Assembly (NCBI GenBank): GCA_021151835.1
Contig: JAGKWO010000027.1
Span: forward strand, 1 to 58,729
Direction of reading: 5' to 3'
DNA from: Gammaproteobacteria bacterium
GTDB taxonomy: Bacteria > Pseudomonadota > Gammaproteobacteria > Pseudomonadales > Cellvibrionaceae
Length of the DNA: 58,729 nt
The translations under genes and the position numbers were made by a program. The notes beneath the pieces were generated by a model that had not been told where the DNA came from, ran no database searches, and saw nothing but the letters and a program-made list of their open reading frames with translations. Position 1 is the first letter of the stretch, and each line of letters starts with the position of its first letter. Positions 15,465-23,885 of the stretch are shown one piece after another.

Positions 15465-18128
15465 CTATCGCCCTCGACGCAGCTCGATCAGATCCAGAGC
15501 ATGAAGAGTCTGAACGACATCTTCTACCTTTTCGGCGTCGAAGTCGTCCCGATCAGCCTCCTCATGAGTCCCCTTGTTCAGATAAGTCCACACTAGATTT
15601 GCTTCTGGTATTCCCAGTATTTTGCCGTAGGCAGCAATCAGAGGTGCTTTGTTTGCGTGGTTAAAAGCAGTAGCGCCTTGGAGCTTCTTGAGGATCGCCT
15701 CACAGACATTCCGCAAGGCAGGTTCCTTACCCACCCCAGCAAGCTGGAGGCTAAGCTGACCAAGGTCGTGACTGGTCAGCCATCCCCATGTTTTTTCCGT
15801 CAACATTTCGAGGGCCTTACGAGATGCAGCTAATGCTTCGCGCTCGTTTAATAGATCCTTGGCCGCCCGAGCCTGTGCGATGTAATTCGCAGGGGGCAGG
15901 TATCGGGTAACCCTCGGCTGATAGTCGCCCGTGTGGTGACGAAACAGGATGACCGTGCATTGGTCACGCTGCCTCTGAGGTAAATGTTGCTGGATGTCCT
16001 TTATGAACTCATTACTATGGCATGTGACGATAAGCTGCATATCCGAAAAGTTGTCGTTCTCAAAGATCGCTTCCCGAATTCCGCCGCGATGATCATGGTC
16101 TATAGCATTGATCGCATCGTCAAATACCACCAAGGGGCTTGAAATGCTCTTCGCTTTGGCAAGGAGGATCGCCAGACCCAGGCATCGGATGTGTCCTTCG
16201 CTTAAGACGTGCAGCGCATCGATCCGCTCGTCTGGCTTTCCTCGAAACACTATTTCAATCTTGCCTTCGCCCGTGAGTGGAAGATGCAGTTCCATGAGCT
16301 TGTCTGCGTCGAGGTCATTTCGGTTGAACTCGTTGTAAAGGTTCATCGCCGTCTCATTAAGACCAGCCATTAGACTCCCCGGCATTTGCTCTCGATATTT
16401 CCTTATTTCCATAAGAAAATGGTCGTAGGCCGCTTTGATTGGAGTATCTCGGTCAATATCGAGCTTTTCTTCCGCCACCTGCTTGATCAGCTCAGCATTA
16501 GTCTCCTCGAACTGTGCAATACGGACTTTTGCAGCAGCGACGTTATTGGCGTGCTGTTGACGCTTGAAATCTTGGGCCTGCACCCTCAAGCGAAGCTCGT
16601 TCAACCCATCCCGTTCCTCGATGTATTTCTGGCGCTCCTGTCGAGCTAAGACTGCAGCCGCGTCTTGTGATGCAATTCTGTCAACAACCTTAAGCAATTG
16701 TTCAAGGGACACTGCGCCTGATTCGTGAGGCTGTTCTATCTGAAGATCTGCCCACCAAGCACCTACCGGTTCAGCTGGCAGATCCGCCAAATAGCGTCCC
16801 ACGGCCGTACCTTCCTCCTGATAGGCAACGACAAACTGGTTCATTAGTAACAGTTGCTGATGTAATGCTCGCGAAGCGGTTCCGAATTCCGCCTGAGATA
16901 TGTCGAGCATTTCCTGTAGCTCAGCGAGATCTTTCAGCTGAGCCAGGCCGTCCTGAGCGTTATCGTATGGATTGGATAGGGCATGCGTCGCCCCCGTAAG
17001 CGGTGTATTACAGGCGGGGCAATGATCCCCCTCGGTATCTTGAAGATCGAGTATGGCAGTGTAGAGAGCCCTAAATGAGACCTGCGCGCTGCGCGCTGCC
17101 AACTCTGTTTCAATCTTGCCGGTCTGTTCGTGCAGCCCCTTAGCCGCTCCGAACGCCTGAAGAAAGTCCTCGCGCGTGAGGCCAATATGGGTTGGTGGTA
17201 TGGCATTGAGGGCCTGTTCCAGCTCCTGCAAGCGCCCGGGCACATCTTCACTACCGATGAGCAGTTTAACCTCAGCATAGGTTATATCTACCGAATACCC
17301 TTTTGCCAGGTCGGCCTCTTCTTTGCAAAGCGCATCCAGCGCATTTGCGTCGCCGCTCACAGTTGCTTGATCGTTGATCATGGCTTCACGGCGCGCGCTC
17401 AAAAGCCGCTCTTTGCTAGATTCAAGCACAAGTTGGCTATCGATACTCTCGTTGAATTGGCTGACGAAATCGCTGAATTGTTCCATCCCAAACAAGGTAG
17501 CGATCAGCTCGGAGCGCTGGGCCGCTGGCCGCGCAGCGATACGTGAGAAGGCATCGATTCGGTTTCTCTCGACGAAGCAGAAACGATATGCTTCATTATT
17601 AGATGCAACGTCTACTTCACGATTGTGATGATCGGTGGCCTTCAGGACTGGCGGAGCAAATTTCCCTTCATGAAGGTTAGCGAGATATACGCGAGGAGCG
17701 ATGCGTTTGCTCTCGGCCTCTTCGACACCCCCGAGCAACGCGTATTCCAATCCCTCGCAAAAGCTAGTCTTTCCGCTTCCATTTGGTCCATAGAATAGGA
17801 TTATGCGCTTTTGGAGGTCGAAAGGTTCGGGGGTGCGAAAACCGCGGAACGGCCCTAGAGTCAGATGCCGCAACCTTTTCCATGGCCATGCCCCATTGGC
17901 AACTGCAGCCTGAGCAGCGGGAGTCTCGTCTGATGTTTGAGCAAGCCCCTCACGAGCCAGACCAGCCAGATAAACAGAACGCTGACTGCGATGACGCGAG
18001 GTCTGAGCCAAATCGTCGAAATTCGCCAATATCAGATTGGCTATACGGCGCACATTCGATGGTGTTTCCCTCTCTGGCCGATGAAGCCAAGCGATAAAGC
18101 GCTCAAAGTCCTGCTTGGCTGACGCCAT
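15465..18128 (-). CDS. Large SMC/RecF-like AAA ATPase, stand-alone
   Basis: An 887-residue ATPase of the SbcC/RecF type. Walker A GPNGSGKTSF is at residues about 114-123, a zinc-hook motif C-P-A-C-N-T lies mid-protein between coiled coils, and the signature (LSEGHIRCLGLAI), Walker B (SPLVVFDDAINAIDHDH) and a switch histidine (VTCHSNEF) follow. An extra N-terminal helical domain of about 90 residues and a C-terminal helical domain of about 200 residues are unusual for repair SbcC. No nuclease motif of the RloC type was seen. It is much richer in G+C than the ABC-3C genes. I chose ATG 18128, preceded by a G-run ribosome site. Context suggests a defence ATPase whose effector is unknown. Confidence 0.75.
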   Translation of the reverse strand: MASAKQDFERFIAWLHRPERETPSNVRRIANLILANFDDLAQTSRHRSQRSVYLAGLAREGLAQTSDETPAAQAAVANGAWPWKRLRHLTLGPFRGFRTPEPFDLQKRIILFYGPNGSGKTSFCEGLEYALLGGVEEAESKRIAPRVYLANLHEGKFAPPVLKATDHHNREVDVASNNEAYRFCFVERNRIDAFSRIAARPAAQRSELIATLFGMEQFSDFVSQFNESIDSQLVLESSKERLLSARREAMINDQATVSGDANALDALCKEEADLAKGYSVDITYAEVKLLIGSEDVPGRLQELEQALNAIPPTHIGLTREDFLQAFGAAKGLHEQTGKIETELAARSAQVSFRALYTAILDLQDTEGDHCPACNTPLTGATHALSNPYDNAQDGLAQLKDLAELQEMLDISQAEFGTASRALHQQLLLMNQFVVAYQEEGTAVGRYLADLPAEPVGAWWADLQIEQPHESGAVSLEQLLKVVDRIASQDAAAVLARQERQKYIEERDGLNELRLRVQAQDFKRQQHANNVAAAKVRIAQFEETNAELIKQVAEEKLDIDRDTPIKAAYDHFLMEIRKYREQMPGSLMAGLNETAMNLYNEFNRNDLDADKLMELHLPLTGEGKIEIVFRGKPDERIDALHVLSEGHIRCLGLAILLAKAKSISSPLVVFDDAINAIDHDHRGGIREAIFENDNFSDMQLIVTCHSNEFIKDIQQHLPQRQRDQCTVILFRHHTGDYQPRVTRYLPPANYIAQARAAKDLLNEREALAASRKALEMLTEKTWGWLTSHDLGQLSLQLAGVGKEPALRNVCEAILKKLQGATAFNHANKAPLIAAYGKILGIPEANLVWTYLNKGTHEEADRDDFDAEKVEDVVQTLHALDLIELRRGR

Positions 18129-18155
18129 GCCCCCCCCTCGTATTCCTAGCAAGTT

Positions 18156-18184
18156 TTAAATCCTTCGATTTATCGAAGATTTAA
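18156..18184 (-). promoter_or_regulatory. Near-perfect palindrome upstream of the large ATPase gene
   Basis: TTAAATC-C-TTCGAT, TT, ATCGAA-GATTTAA forms arms of 13-14 bases around a 2-base centre, about 30-55 bases before ATG 18128. It could be an operator for a dimeric repressor. There is no T-run on the coding side, so a terminator is less likely. Confidence 0.5.
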
Positions 18185-18305
18185 TATTCAGATATTTCCG
18201 ATATTCCAACGAATAGATAGCCCACGGCTGATGATGAAAAGACGTCAATCTGTCAAAGTTCCTAACTTCAAAATTAGCCAATTCTCAAATTGAAGCCCCA
18301 AAACA

Positions 18306-18794
18306 CTATTTTTTCTTTTTGCGCCATTCCCATGGAGGCATTATTTGATCTCGACTTAATGACCATAGACCAAACTGATTTGATTCCGCGTTTTTCTGGA
18401 GAACAAAATAATTTTTGTCGCGGACATATTGTGTGTATGCCCAAGCATTTCCATGCTCCACCATGTACTTGTTAATATTAATTTCGCTTAGAAAAACTGT
18501 TCCCAATGTTCTCCCGTATCTGTCATTACCGATAGAATCAACTGTGACGTTCAGCGAAAAAATAAGATCAGAGAGAGCCTGCTTTGATTTTTGACCCCAA
18601 GGTTGATTTTTCTCTGGCGCATCAATTTCCACCAATCGAATCTTTATGTTTTGCTTGTTGTTGGTGAGAATAGTAATTGTGTCTCCATCGCTAACCCCGA
18701 TCACTTTTCCATAGAGATTGGTAGCTTCGCTGTAAGTCGGCAGGTAAAGAGATAGAGCTATCAGGACGGTTTGAAAAGAGCGCAGTGCATTCAT
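18306..18794 (-). CDS. Secreted thermonuclease (SNase-like)
   Basis: Staphylococcal-nuclease-type enzyme that cuts DNA and RNA with calcium. The first ~24 residues are a signal peptide (VLIALSLYLPTYSEA). The SNase fold follows: GKVIGVSDGDTITI, IRLVEIDAPE (catalytic Arg and Glu region), and DRYGRTLGTVF (second Arg), ending NQFGLWS. Length 162 is normal. Such genes are frequent on conjugative plasmids and ICEs. It is not obviously in an operon with its neighbours. Confidence 0.88.
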   Translation of the reverse strand: MNALRSFQTVLIALSLYLPTYSEATNLYGKVIGVSDGDTITILTNNKQNIKIRLVEIDAPEKNQPWGQKSKQALSDLIFSLNVTVDSIGNDRYGRTLGTVFLSEININKYMVEHGNAWAYTQYVRDKNYFVLQKNAESNQFGLWSLSRDQIMPPWEWRKKKK

Positions 18795-18977
18795 TGGTTC
18801 GACTATTCCATTGTGAACTTTAGTTTGGGTTTAAAGATGTGACGGACAGTTTGAAATGTCAATTACTTGATATTACGCAATAGGCGGCTAATCGTCACCC
18901 GCCAAAATTAATAAGCCAATACGAAAAAAGAGTGCGGGCTCATTTCATTGCTGGGTCATGTGTGATTAATCTTTGAG

Positions 18978-19454
18978 CTATGCAAGCAATGCACATCCGC
19001 CTCGGATCGATGCAATAAGTAGCTCAGGTGAGCACAATCCACGGCGCTCAAGCTGTCCCAAGCAAAGCTGGGCAATTTCACACACCACTCCAGGGGGGAT
19101 AGGCAACGTATGCAACTCTCCGTTAAAACCCTTAACAAATATGCCACCAGTGGCTCTATCCTCACCTTTTTTCTGTCGATTAAATTCAACCCATTTATTG
19201 TCATTTGGCCGCTCAAATCTGATGGAGGGAAGATAGCCAAGCAGTAGACCTGCAAAAAGATTTAACTCTTGCTCCGAGAGAAGAATCTGCATTTTTTCAT
19301 TCCAGTTAAACTCCTTCTTTCCCGAATGCCCCACCTTCACCTTAGCGATCTCGACAATAATAGAGTGAGCCTCATTGGTGGTCGTAGCGCGCTCTATCGT
19401 CATGGCAAACTTTTCACCATAGGCTTTGATTTTGTTTGATGTGGGGTTATTCAT
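18978..19454 (-). CDS. Partner protein encoded with the Tus-like gene
   Basis: A 158-residue soluble protein without a family I recognise. ATG 19454 overlaps the Tus-like gene by eight bases; the upstream in-frame start would overlap it by 74. The fold looks mixed, with conserved-looking stretches ATTTNEAHSIIVEIAKV, SEQELNLFAGLLLG and a C-terminal helical segment with Cys/Gly. Its tight coupling suggests it works with or regulates the fork-arrest protein. Confidence 0.6.
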   Translation of the reverse strand: MNNPTSNKIKAYGEKFAMTIERATTTNEAHSIIVEIAKVKVGHSGKKEFNWNEKMQILLSEQELNLFAGLLLGYLPSIRFERPNDNKWVEFNRQKKGEDRATGGIFVKGFNGELHTLPIPPGVVCEIAQLCLGQLERRGLCSPELLIASIRGGCALLA

Positions 19455-20307
19455 CGATTGGCATTTTCCCTGGCAAATAGAAATGGTATGGAGACCTCTC
19501 GAATATTGGCTGCGGTTCAATGGTCATATCGTCCGGTCTCTTTTTGGAAACCCTATTTGATCTCGCAGGAAGGTCACGCCATGCCATCACCGGCGGTAAG
19601 CGCTCTCCTGGAAGCATCATTACCCCAGAACAAACAACCTGAGTCCTCCCCCCACTCTCAAGCACCAAATTAGCCATAAGGCGCTCGTTCTTTTTCTTAA
19701 TTTCCGCAACATAATCGGTATCGGCCATAGCTGCCGTCGCCTCTAAAACCATCTGTGCAATGGTGGAGCCATCGTCTTTTAATCGCTCTCGCAAATCAGC
19801 TACTTTTAGCTTATGCACCCCCCTGTGTGTAGTGCCCCAGCTCCACCGCAGGGAGTGAATATTGGGCGGCAGAATTCGAATTGTTCGGTAGCATGCAATT
19901 AAGTCCAGCCGAGACAGTCCAGCCCGTCTCATTTCCGCAACAAAAGCAGCATCCTTTTTCAGAGCCTCTTCGATGCTATGGTTGTACTTCTGGCCCGGGC
20001 CGCGCAAAGCTTTTACGGATTCACAAAAGAGTGATTTTAATCGGTTGAGAACCGCCACCTTCGCAGCCACATCTTCACCAATACACATTACGCCGGAGCG
20101 GGGGATTTCAGGACAATCTCCACCCCTATGAAATAACCGCGTAAGCTCTCCAGCAATAACCTGGCGAACCCCCGCAGGTTGAAGATAACTGTGCGGAAGA
20201 AACAAGGCACCGTCAGCGCGGGATAGCTCGCCTCTTACAACGATGCACTGCTCCGCAAGATCTTTGAAAGCAAGACGAAATTGAGAAATATAGTCGAGAT
20301 TAGCCAT
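19447..20307 (-). CDS. Tus-like DNA replication terminus site-binding protein
   Basis: From memory of Escherichia Tus, several blocks line up: the start MANLDYISQF with MARYDLVDRL; GVMCIGEDVAAKVAVLNRLK with the GVLCYQ...HINKLK region; and LIACYRTIRIL...LRWSWGTTHRGVHKL with LNAYRTLTVL...LRFGWANKHIIKNL. Length (286) is near Tus (309). Tus binds Ter DNA and stops DnaB helicase from one side only. I chose ATG 20307 because it aligns with the Tus start and follows GGGGGG; the ATG at 20319 is the alternative. G+C-rich. A partner gene overlaps its 3' end and two candidate binding sites lie upstream. Sequence divergence from Tus is large, so biochemical activity is inference. Confidence 0.78.
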   Translation of the reverse strand: MANLDYISQFRLAFKDLAEQCIVVRGELSRADGALFLPHSYLQPAGVRQVIAGELTRLFHRGGDCPEIPRSGVMCIGEDVAAKVAVLNRLKSLFCESVKALRGPGQKYNHSIEEALKKDAAFVAEMRRAGLSRLDLIACYRTIRILPPNIHSLRWSWGTTHRGVHKLKVADLRERLKDDGSTIAQMVLEATAAMADTDYVAEIKKKNERLMANLVLESGGRTQVVCSGVMMLPGERLPPVMAWRDLPARSNRVSKKRPDDMTIEPQPIFERSPYHFYLPGKMPIDE

Positions 20308-20324
20308 AGCACCCCCCATTTGTT

Positions 20325-20345
20325 AAATATACTTATACCACCCCC
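20325..20345 (-). promoter_or_regulatory. Candidate Ter-like site 1, before the Tus-like gene
   Basis: On the minus strand the site reads GGGGGTGGTATAAGTA, 18 bases before the chosen start codon. It matches 20498-20518 on the plus strand over GGGGGTGGTATAA-N-TA. Escherichia TerB likewise overlaps the tus promoter, giving self-repression. The resemblance to the Escherichia Ter core (GTTGTAACTA) is partial. Confidence 0.5.
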
Positions 20346-20829
20346 ATCTAAGGATGCAAGTTAATCCACCAACCTGATTACCTATTTTTTTCCTTTTTTA
20401 TTCCTATTGATTTCCTTAAATATGCGACTGCTCGCACCGGATCGAAAAGAGCCGATTTAGGGGGGAAGAAGGGAAGTGTTAATCAGTTGGTATAGGTGGG
20501 GGTGGTATAACTAGATGAGCATTAGTGTCTGCAAGTGAAAAAGCTTCAATGGAAGAAAGTAGGTCCTGGCTTGAAGGGATTAACCCATAACATTGAACAG
20601 CTGAATAGGAAGGAGGGGTTCAGCACAAACAATCTGGGGCAGAGAAGTCTTTTGGTGCGCTGGGGCAACAACAACTATTGTGCTACGCTAACAGCAAGCT
20701 TTCTGTCGTGAGCTGCCCGTTGCATTGGCAAAAACCGACTGACCACCCCTGACTGAAACCATTACGAATACCGCGTGGTTTCGGAGCAACGCCCTAACCG
20801 ACTATAGCGGTACACACTAATGGTGCCTC
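20346..20829. other. Long intergenic region beside the Tus-like gene
   Basis: About 480 bases without a convincing gene. It holds the second Ter-like site and a shared TAATCAG-TTGGT motif near both sites. It also has a run of ribosome-site-like GGAAGGAGGGG at about 20609 with no start codon behind it. It could contain a promoter or origin-linked element, but no iterons were seen. Confidence 0.3.
20498..20518 (+). promoter_or_regulatory. Candidate Ter-like site 2, opposite orientation
   Basis: Reads GGGGGTGGTATAACTAGATG on the plus strand. It shares the 13-base core and following TA with site 1 but faces the other way, about 173 bp distant. An inverted pair is what a two-way fork trap would use, depending on polarity. 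Confidence 0.5.
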
Positions 20830-21645
20830 ATGAAATTAATTTCCCCCGATATCGCTGACCAAAATGTTCAGCACTTCAAGTTTCAATCGCAACACTTTCA
20901 CAAATTTTTTGCTGCCACCAGTGGGCTACCCGAAAGGCGAGGAATCAAGGCCTTGGATCGCTATTCAAGAATGCTTGGCTTTGAAGATTTTAACGATGCG
21001 CATAGCTATCTGACCAGGCAAACCAAGAAAATCAAATCGTTTCCGATTCCATCGCGTGAAGCCATTCTCAGAGAATGTAGCGATTACTCAGGAGATCCAG
21101 CGATAATTTCTCTAGTCAGTAATATTTATCAATTCTATTTTTATGTTCCACAAAACGCCCCCAATAGCCGCCAGCTATACAACAAATCATTCAGGAAAAT
21201 GGAAAGCTTCACTCAGTTCCCGATGAAGAATGGAGTTCCGCTCTGGGAGAGTGGCGATTCTCTTGCGGTGGCGGTCGCGCGGTATCTAGGCGCATCTGAG
21301 CTTCAAGAAAAGATGCTTAGCGGTATATTTATAGTGCTATTCGACTTGTTTGAAAAGGATGCGATATCTGGATTTAGTTTTCATGATGTTATTGAATTGC
21401 TTCAGCCGGAAGTTTTTTTGGATACGCTTAAGCGTTATGGCTCTCTTTCGCATCAGGGAAGTTCAGCGGCAAGCTGGGTGCATACCAAAATATCGCGCCA
21501 TTGCAGCAAGTCAGACTTAGAAAAGCACCGAAGTTTTTTTCTCGATGCTTTCTCCTCAATATCAAGGGGCAGTGTAACTGTTAATCCGGGCACCGACGGT
21601 ACAATTTTTGAGAGAGCGCTTGATCGGTTAGCTCACGCTGGATAA
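20830..21645 (+). CDS. Hypothetical mobile-element protein
   Basis: A 271-residue helical protein. Its first ~60 residues (FHKFFAAT...ALDRYSRMLGFEDFNDAHSYL) follow the pattern HxxxxxxAxxxGFxxxxxAxxxL also found at the start of the next gene, so both may share a small helical N-terminal domain, somewhat like the glyoxalase-related domain seen in plasmid proteins. The rest has no motif I recognise. No clear ribosome site precedes ATG 20830. Confidence 0.5.
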   Translation: MKLISPDIADQNVQHFKFQSQHFHKFFAATSGLPERRGIKALDRYSRMLGFEDFNDAHSYLTRQTKKIKSFPIPSREAILRECSDYSGDPAIISLVSNIYQFYFYVPQNAPNSRQLYNKSFRKMESFTQFPMKNGVPLWESGDSLAVAVARYLGASELQEKMLSGIFIVLFDLFEKDAISGFSFHDVIELLQPEVFLDTLKRYGSLSHQGSSAASWVHTKISRHCSKSDLEKHRSFFLDAFSSISRGSVTVNPGTDGTIFERALDRLAHAG

Positions 21646-21862
21646 CAACATACGACACACAGGGATGTGTTTACGCCTCAACAACCCCGAGTGGAAAGCT
21701 GGCTTAATTCACGTTAAAATAGCACCGGCGCCCGCCATACCTACGCATGAGTAAAAACAGGCATTGAGATAAAACAAACCCCACCAATCACTGCTTCCAA
21801 TGACACCTGTCTTTGGGATTAAACATGCGTCCTACCTATTTAGACAGGTCAGAGGATGCATC

Positions 21863-22924
21863 ATGTCAATCAAAACACTCTCGTTCCATCTCTGCAAATC
21901 ACTTCCACCCGGGACCATCACCCGTTCACATGCTCACGAATTCATAGCCGCCGCATTGGGTTTCAAAAGTTACGCAGGGGCTTCTCAGTTTCTAATCCTG
22001 GATTCTCAATTAGCAACTGAAGTAGACCGGGAAACCCTTACTGAAAGGGTAGTGCAGCTCAAACCCGAAAGCGCGCAACTGATCATCCCTTCGCTGTTAG
22101 CGCTGCTCCAACGAATGCCACTCACCGCTGCCCCTTTAAGGGAAATCATACAATCTCTGGAGCAAGGCAATCTGGACAATATCGCCATTATCGAAGCCGC
22201 TCTATCCATAGCTGCAAAAAAAGGAAACCACTGGGCCCATTACGGAATTGCACTCATAGCGACGGAAGCCTTATTGGATGAGCAACCAAGCGACTATTGG
22301 TATCAGAAAAGGAACGCCGGTGCCGTACTCACCGAACAGGAAGCATTGTTTGCTGATGAATTCCAGAAATATCAGGATGCCAAAAATAAATGCCTTGCTC
22401 ATTTGGAAGAAGCCTTTGCTCAAGGCAATCTTCATGCAGGCATCAAGCTCAATGAGATCTTCGGTGACAACCGGATCTTTGAGGCACAGGTCAATACTGA
22501 GAAGTTGGATAGAACGCTGTCATGGGACCCATTGGACATCGCCAGGAAAGCCGCAGAAGGCGGATTTGAAGAACAAGCCCCAAGATGGTATGCCATTGGC
22601 TGCGAGACTGGAGACATTGAAGCCGTCAGAGAACTTACATCCCTTGTCGCCCAAACCAACCCACGTCTAGCGTGGACTCTGGTAGAGTTCGGTCGCCTCC
22701 TCGGTACCGATATCACAGTTTCCGAAGCTTTTGCCATCGATGAATACGGGAACGATTATGATGACGAGGTTGGCGGCCCAGCCTACGCAGATGAAATTCC
22801 GGGAGTGGATGCCATTCCCGTGTCGAACCAAGATTACGCATTAGCGAAGTCAGTGGCATCAGAATGGTTCATGCAGTTGACGAATACCGGCAAAGCCACG
22901 ATAGATCTCGGAAAAATGGGTTGA
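21863..22924 (+). CDS. Hypothetical protein with Sel1/TPR-like repeats
   Basis: A 353-residue helical protein. The N-terminal motif SHAHEFIAAALGFKSYAGASQFL resembles that of the previous gene. The middle holds Sel1-like segments (GNHWAHYGIALIATEALL, LAHLEEAFAQGNLHAGIKL, ARKAAEGGFEEQAPRWYAIGCETG). The C-terminus is acidic. I chose ATG 21863 after AGAGGA rather than the upstream start at 21800. Probably a scaffold or regulator of the mobile element; no specific function can be given. Confidence 0.55.
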   Translation: MSIKTLSFHLCKSLPPGTITRSHAHEFIAAALGFKSYAGASQFLILDSQLATEVDRETLTERVVQLKPESAQLIIPSLLALLQRMPLTAAPLREIIQSLEQGNLDNIAIIEAALSIAAKKGNHWAHYGIALIATEALLDEQPSDYWYQKRNAGAVLTEQEALFADEFQKYQDAKNKCLAHLEEAFAQGNLHAGIKLNEIFGDNRIFEAQVNTEKLDRTLSWDPLDIARKAAEGGFEEQAPRWYAIGCETGDIEAVRELTSLVAQTNPRLAWTLVEFGRLLGTDITVSEAFAIDEYGNDYDDEVGGPAYADEIPGVDAIPVSNQDYALAKSVASEWFMQLTNTGKATIDLGKMG

Positions 22925-23075
22925 CCAGCCAAGACCCAAAAGCCATAGCAACCAAAACCCCAGAGAGATAAAGTCAAAAACAGGTACCTTCTCCTGGGGG
23001 GAAACAGTAAATCAAGATGAGTTGCCAGATGCGAAACATCAGGTAATGTCTGATAAACACTCAAAGGAGAACACT

Positions 23076-23675
23076 ATGAAAAAGAACACAGCTCTACTGG
23101 CACTGGCCCTTGTGGGGGCGTTATTGGCTGGATGCAGCAGCAATCAACATGTTTATTCTGCAAATGGTAAGTGTGTAACTTGCTGGAACAATCCAGTCAC
23201 AGGGAAGCCGATAAATCATGACGGTGAAGCAAACAAAGAAGTAAGCCCAGAAATTGCCGCCGAAGAAAAGGCCGAGCAGTCCCCAAATGTGAAGTATCAA
23301 AACTCAGAGCTACCTTTTAAGGAATATAAGGTGAGCTTTGTTGCACCGGTTGAAGTTGATCTTGCTTTTCTGAAGCTGAAAAAAGAATTTAATTATTACA
23401 CCGAACAAGAAATCCGGCAGGAGTGGGGAAGTTTAGCTAATACAAAAATTCAGACTTTTGAATACGCTTACGACGCTACACCTTCCGTTTACTATCACAT
23501 GCGATCTGACCGCCAACATGCTGGCGTACAAGTGGTTATAGACACGTATATTGAAAAACAATCGAATCGTGAAAGCAAAATTACGCTGACATACTGGTTA
23601 AACAATCCAACAGTGAACCCTTCATCTTTCGGGGCATCACTAAAAGCAAGAGCACAAAAAGCGCTTTCCAAGTAA
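23076..23675 (+). CDS. Lipoprotein of unknown function
   Basis: ATG 23076 follows a strong AAGGAG. The signal peptide ends in the lipobox L-L-A-G-C, so the protein should be lipid-anchored after Cys21. A short C-V-T-C pair sits near the N-terminus of the mature protein, followed by a linker and a roughly 120-residue beta-rich domain. No family is recognised. The lack of Asp after the lipid Cys suggests sorting to the outer membrane. Confidence 0.7.
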   Translation: MKKNTALLALALVGALLAGCSSNQHVYSANGKCVTCWNNPVTGKPINHDGEANKEVSPEIAAEEKAEQSPNVKYQNSELPFKEYKVSFVAPVEVDLAFLKLKKEFNYYTEQEIRQEWGSLANTKIQTFEYAYDATPSVYYHMRSDRQHAGVQVVIDTYIEKQSNRESKITLTYWLNNPTVNPSSFGASLKARAQKALSK

Positions 23676-23706
23676 CAGCAAGGCTATACGATTTTGGTTA
23701 GCGAAA

Positions 23707-23728
23707 CCCACCCTTATGTTGGGGTGGG
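23707..23728 (+). terminator. Hairpin after the lipoprotein gene
   Basis: A CCCACCC / GGGTGGG stem with an 8-base loop lies about 30 bases after the stop codon. There is no T-run, so it may stabilise the mRNA end or be a weak terminator. Confidence 0.4.
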
Positions 23729-23885
23729 GTAAACATTGCCAATAGGAATCGTATGCAAAATCAACATTACCGTCCTCGCAAGAAACTCTGCTTAGCCACT
23801 CCGAACATTTTTCAACGTAAAAGAAAAATATTCTTTTGCGCTCCGCTCCATCGCACAAATATTTAACTCACTCACAGGAAACGAT

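Noticed and set aside
15368..15664. Plus-strand reading frame over the ATPase gene 3' end
   Set aside because: It is the complement of the large ATPase gene and has no domain or ribosome site.
15465..18128. RloC-type anticodon nuclease
   Set aside because: ATPase and zinc hook fit, but no HNH-like nuclease motif characteristic of RloC was found.
10103..20307. Reading the ISL3 cargo, the large ATPase and the Tus-like gene as one system
   Set aside because: The ISL3 ends and target duplication show the cargo is a separate insertion, and composition and strand differ from the Tus-like pair.
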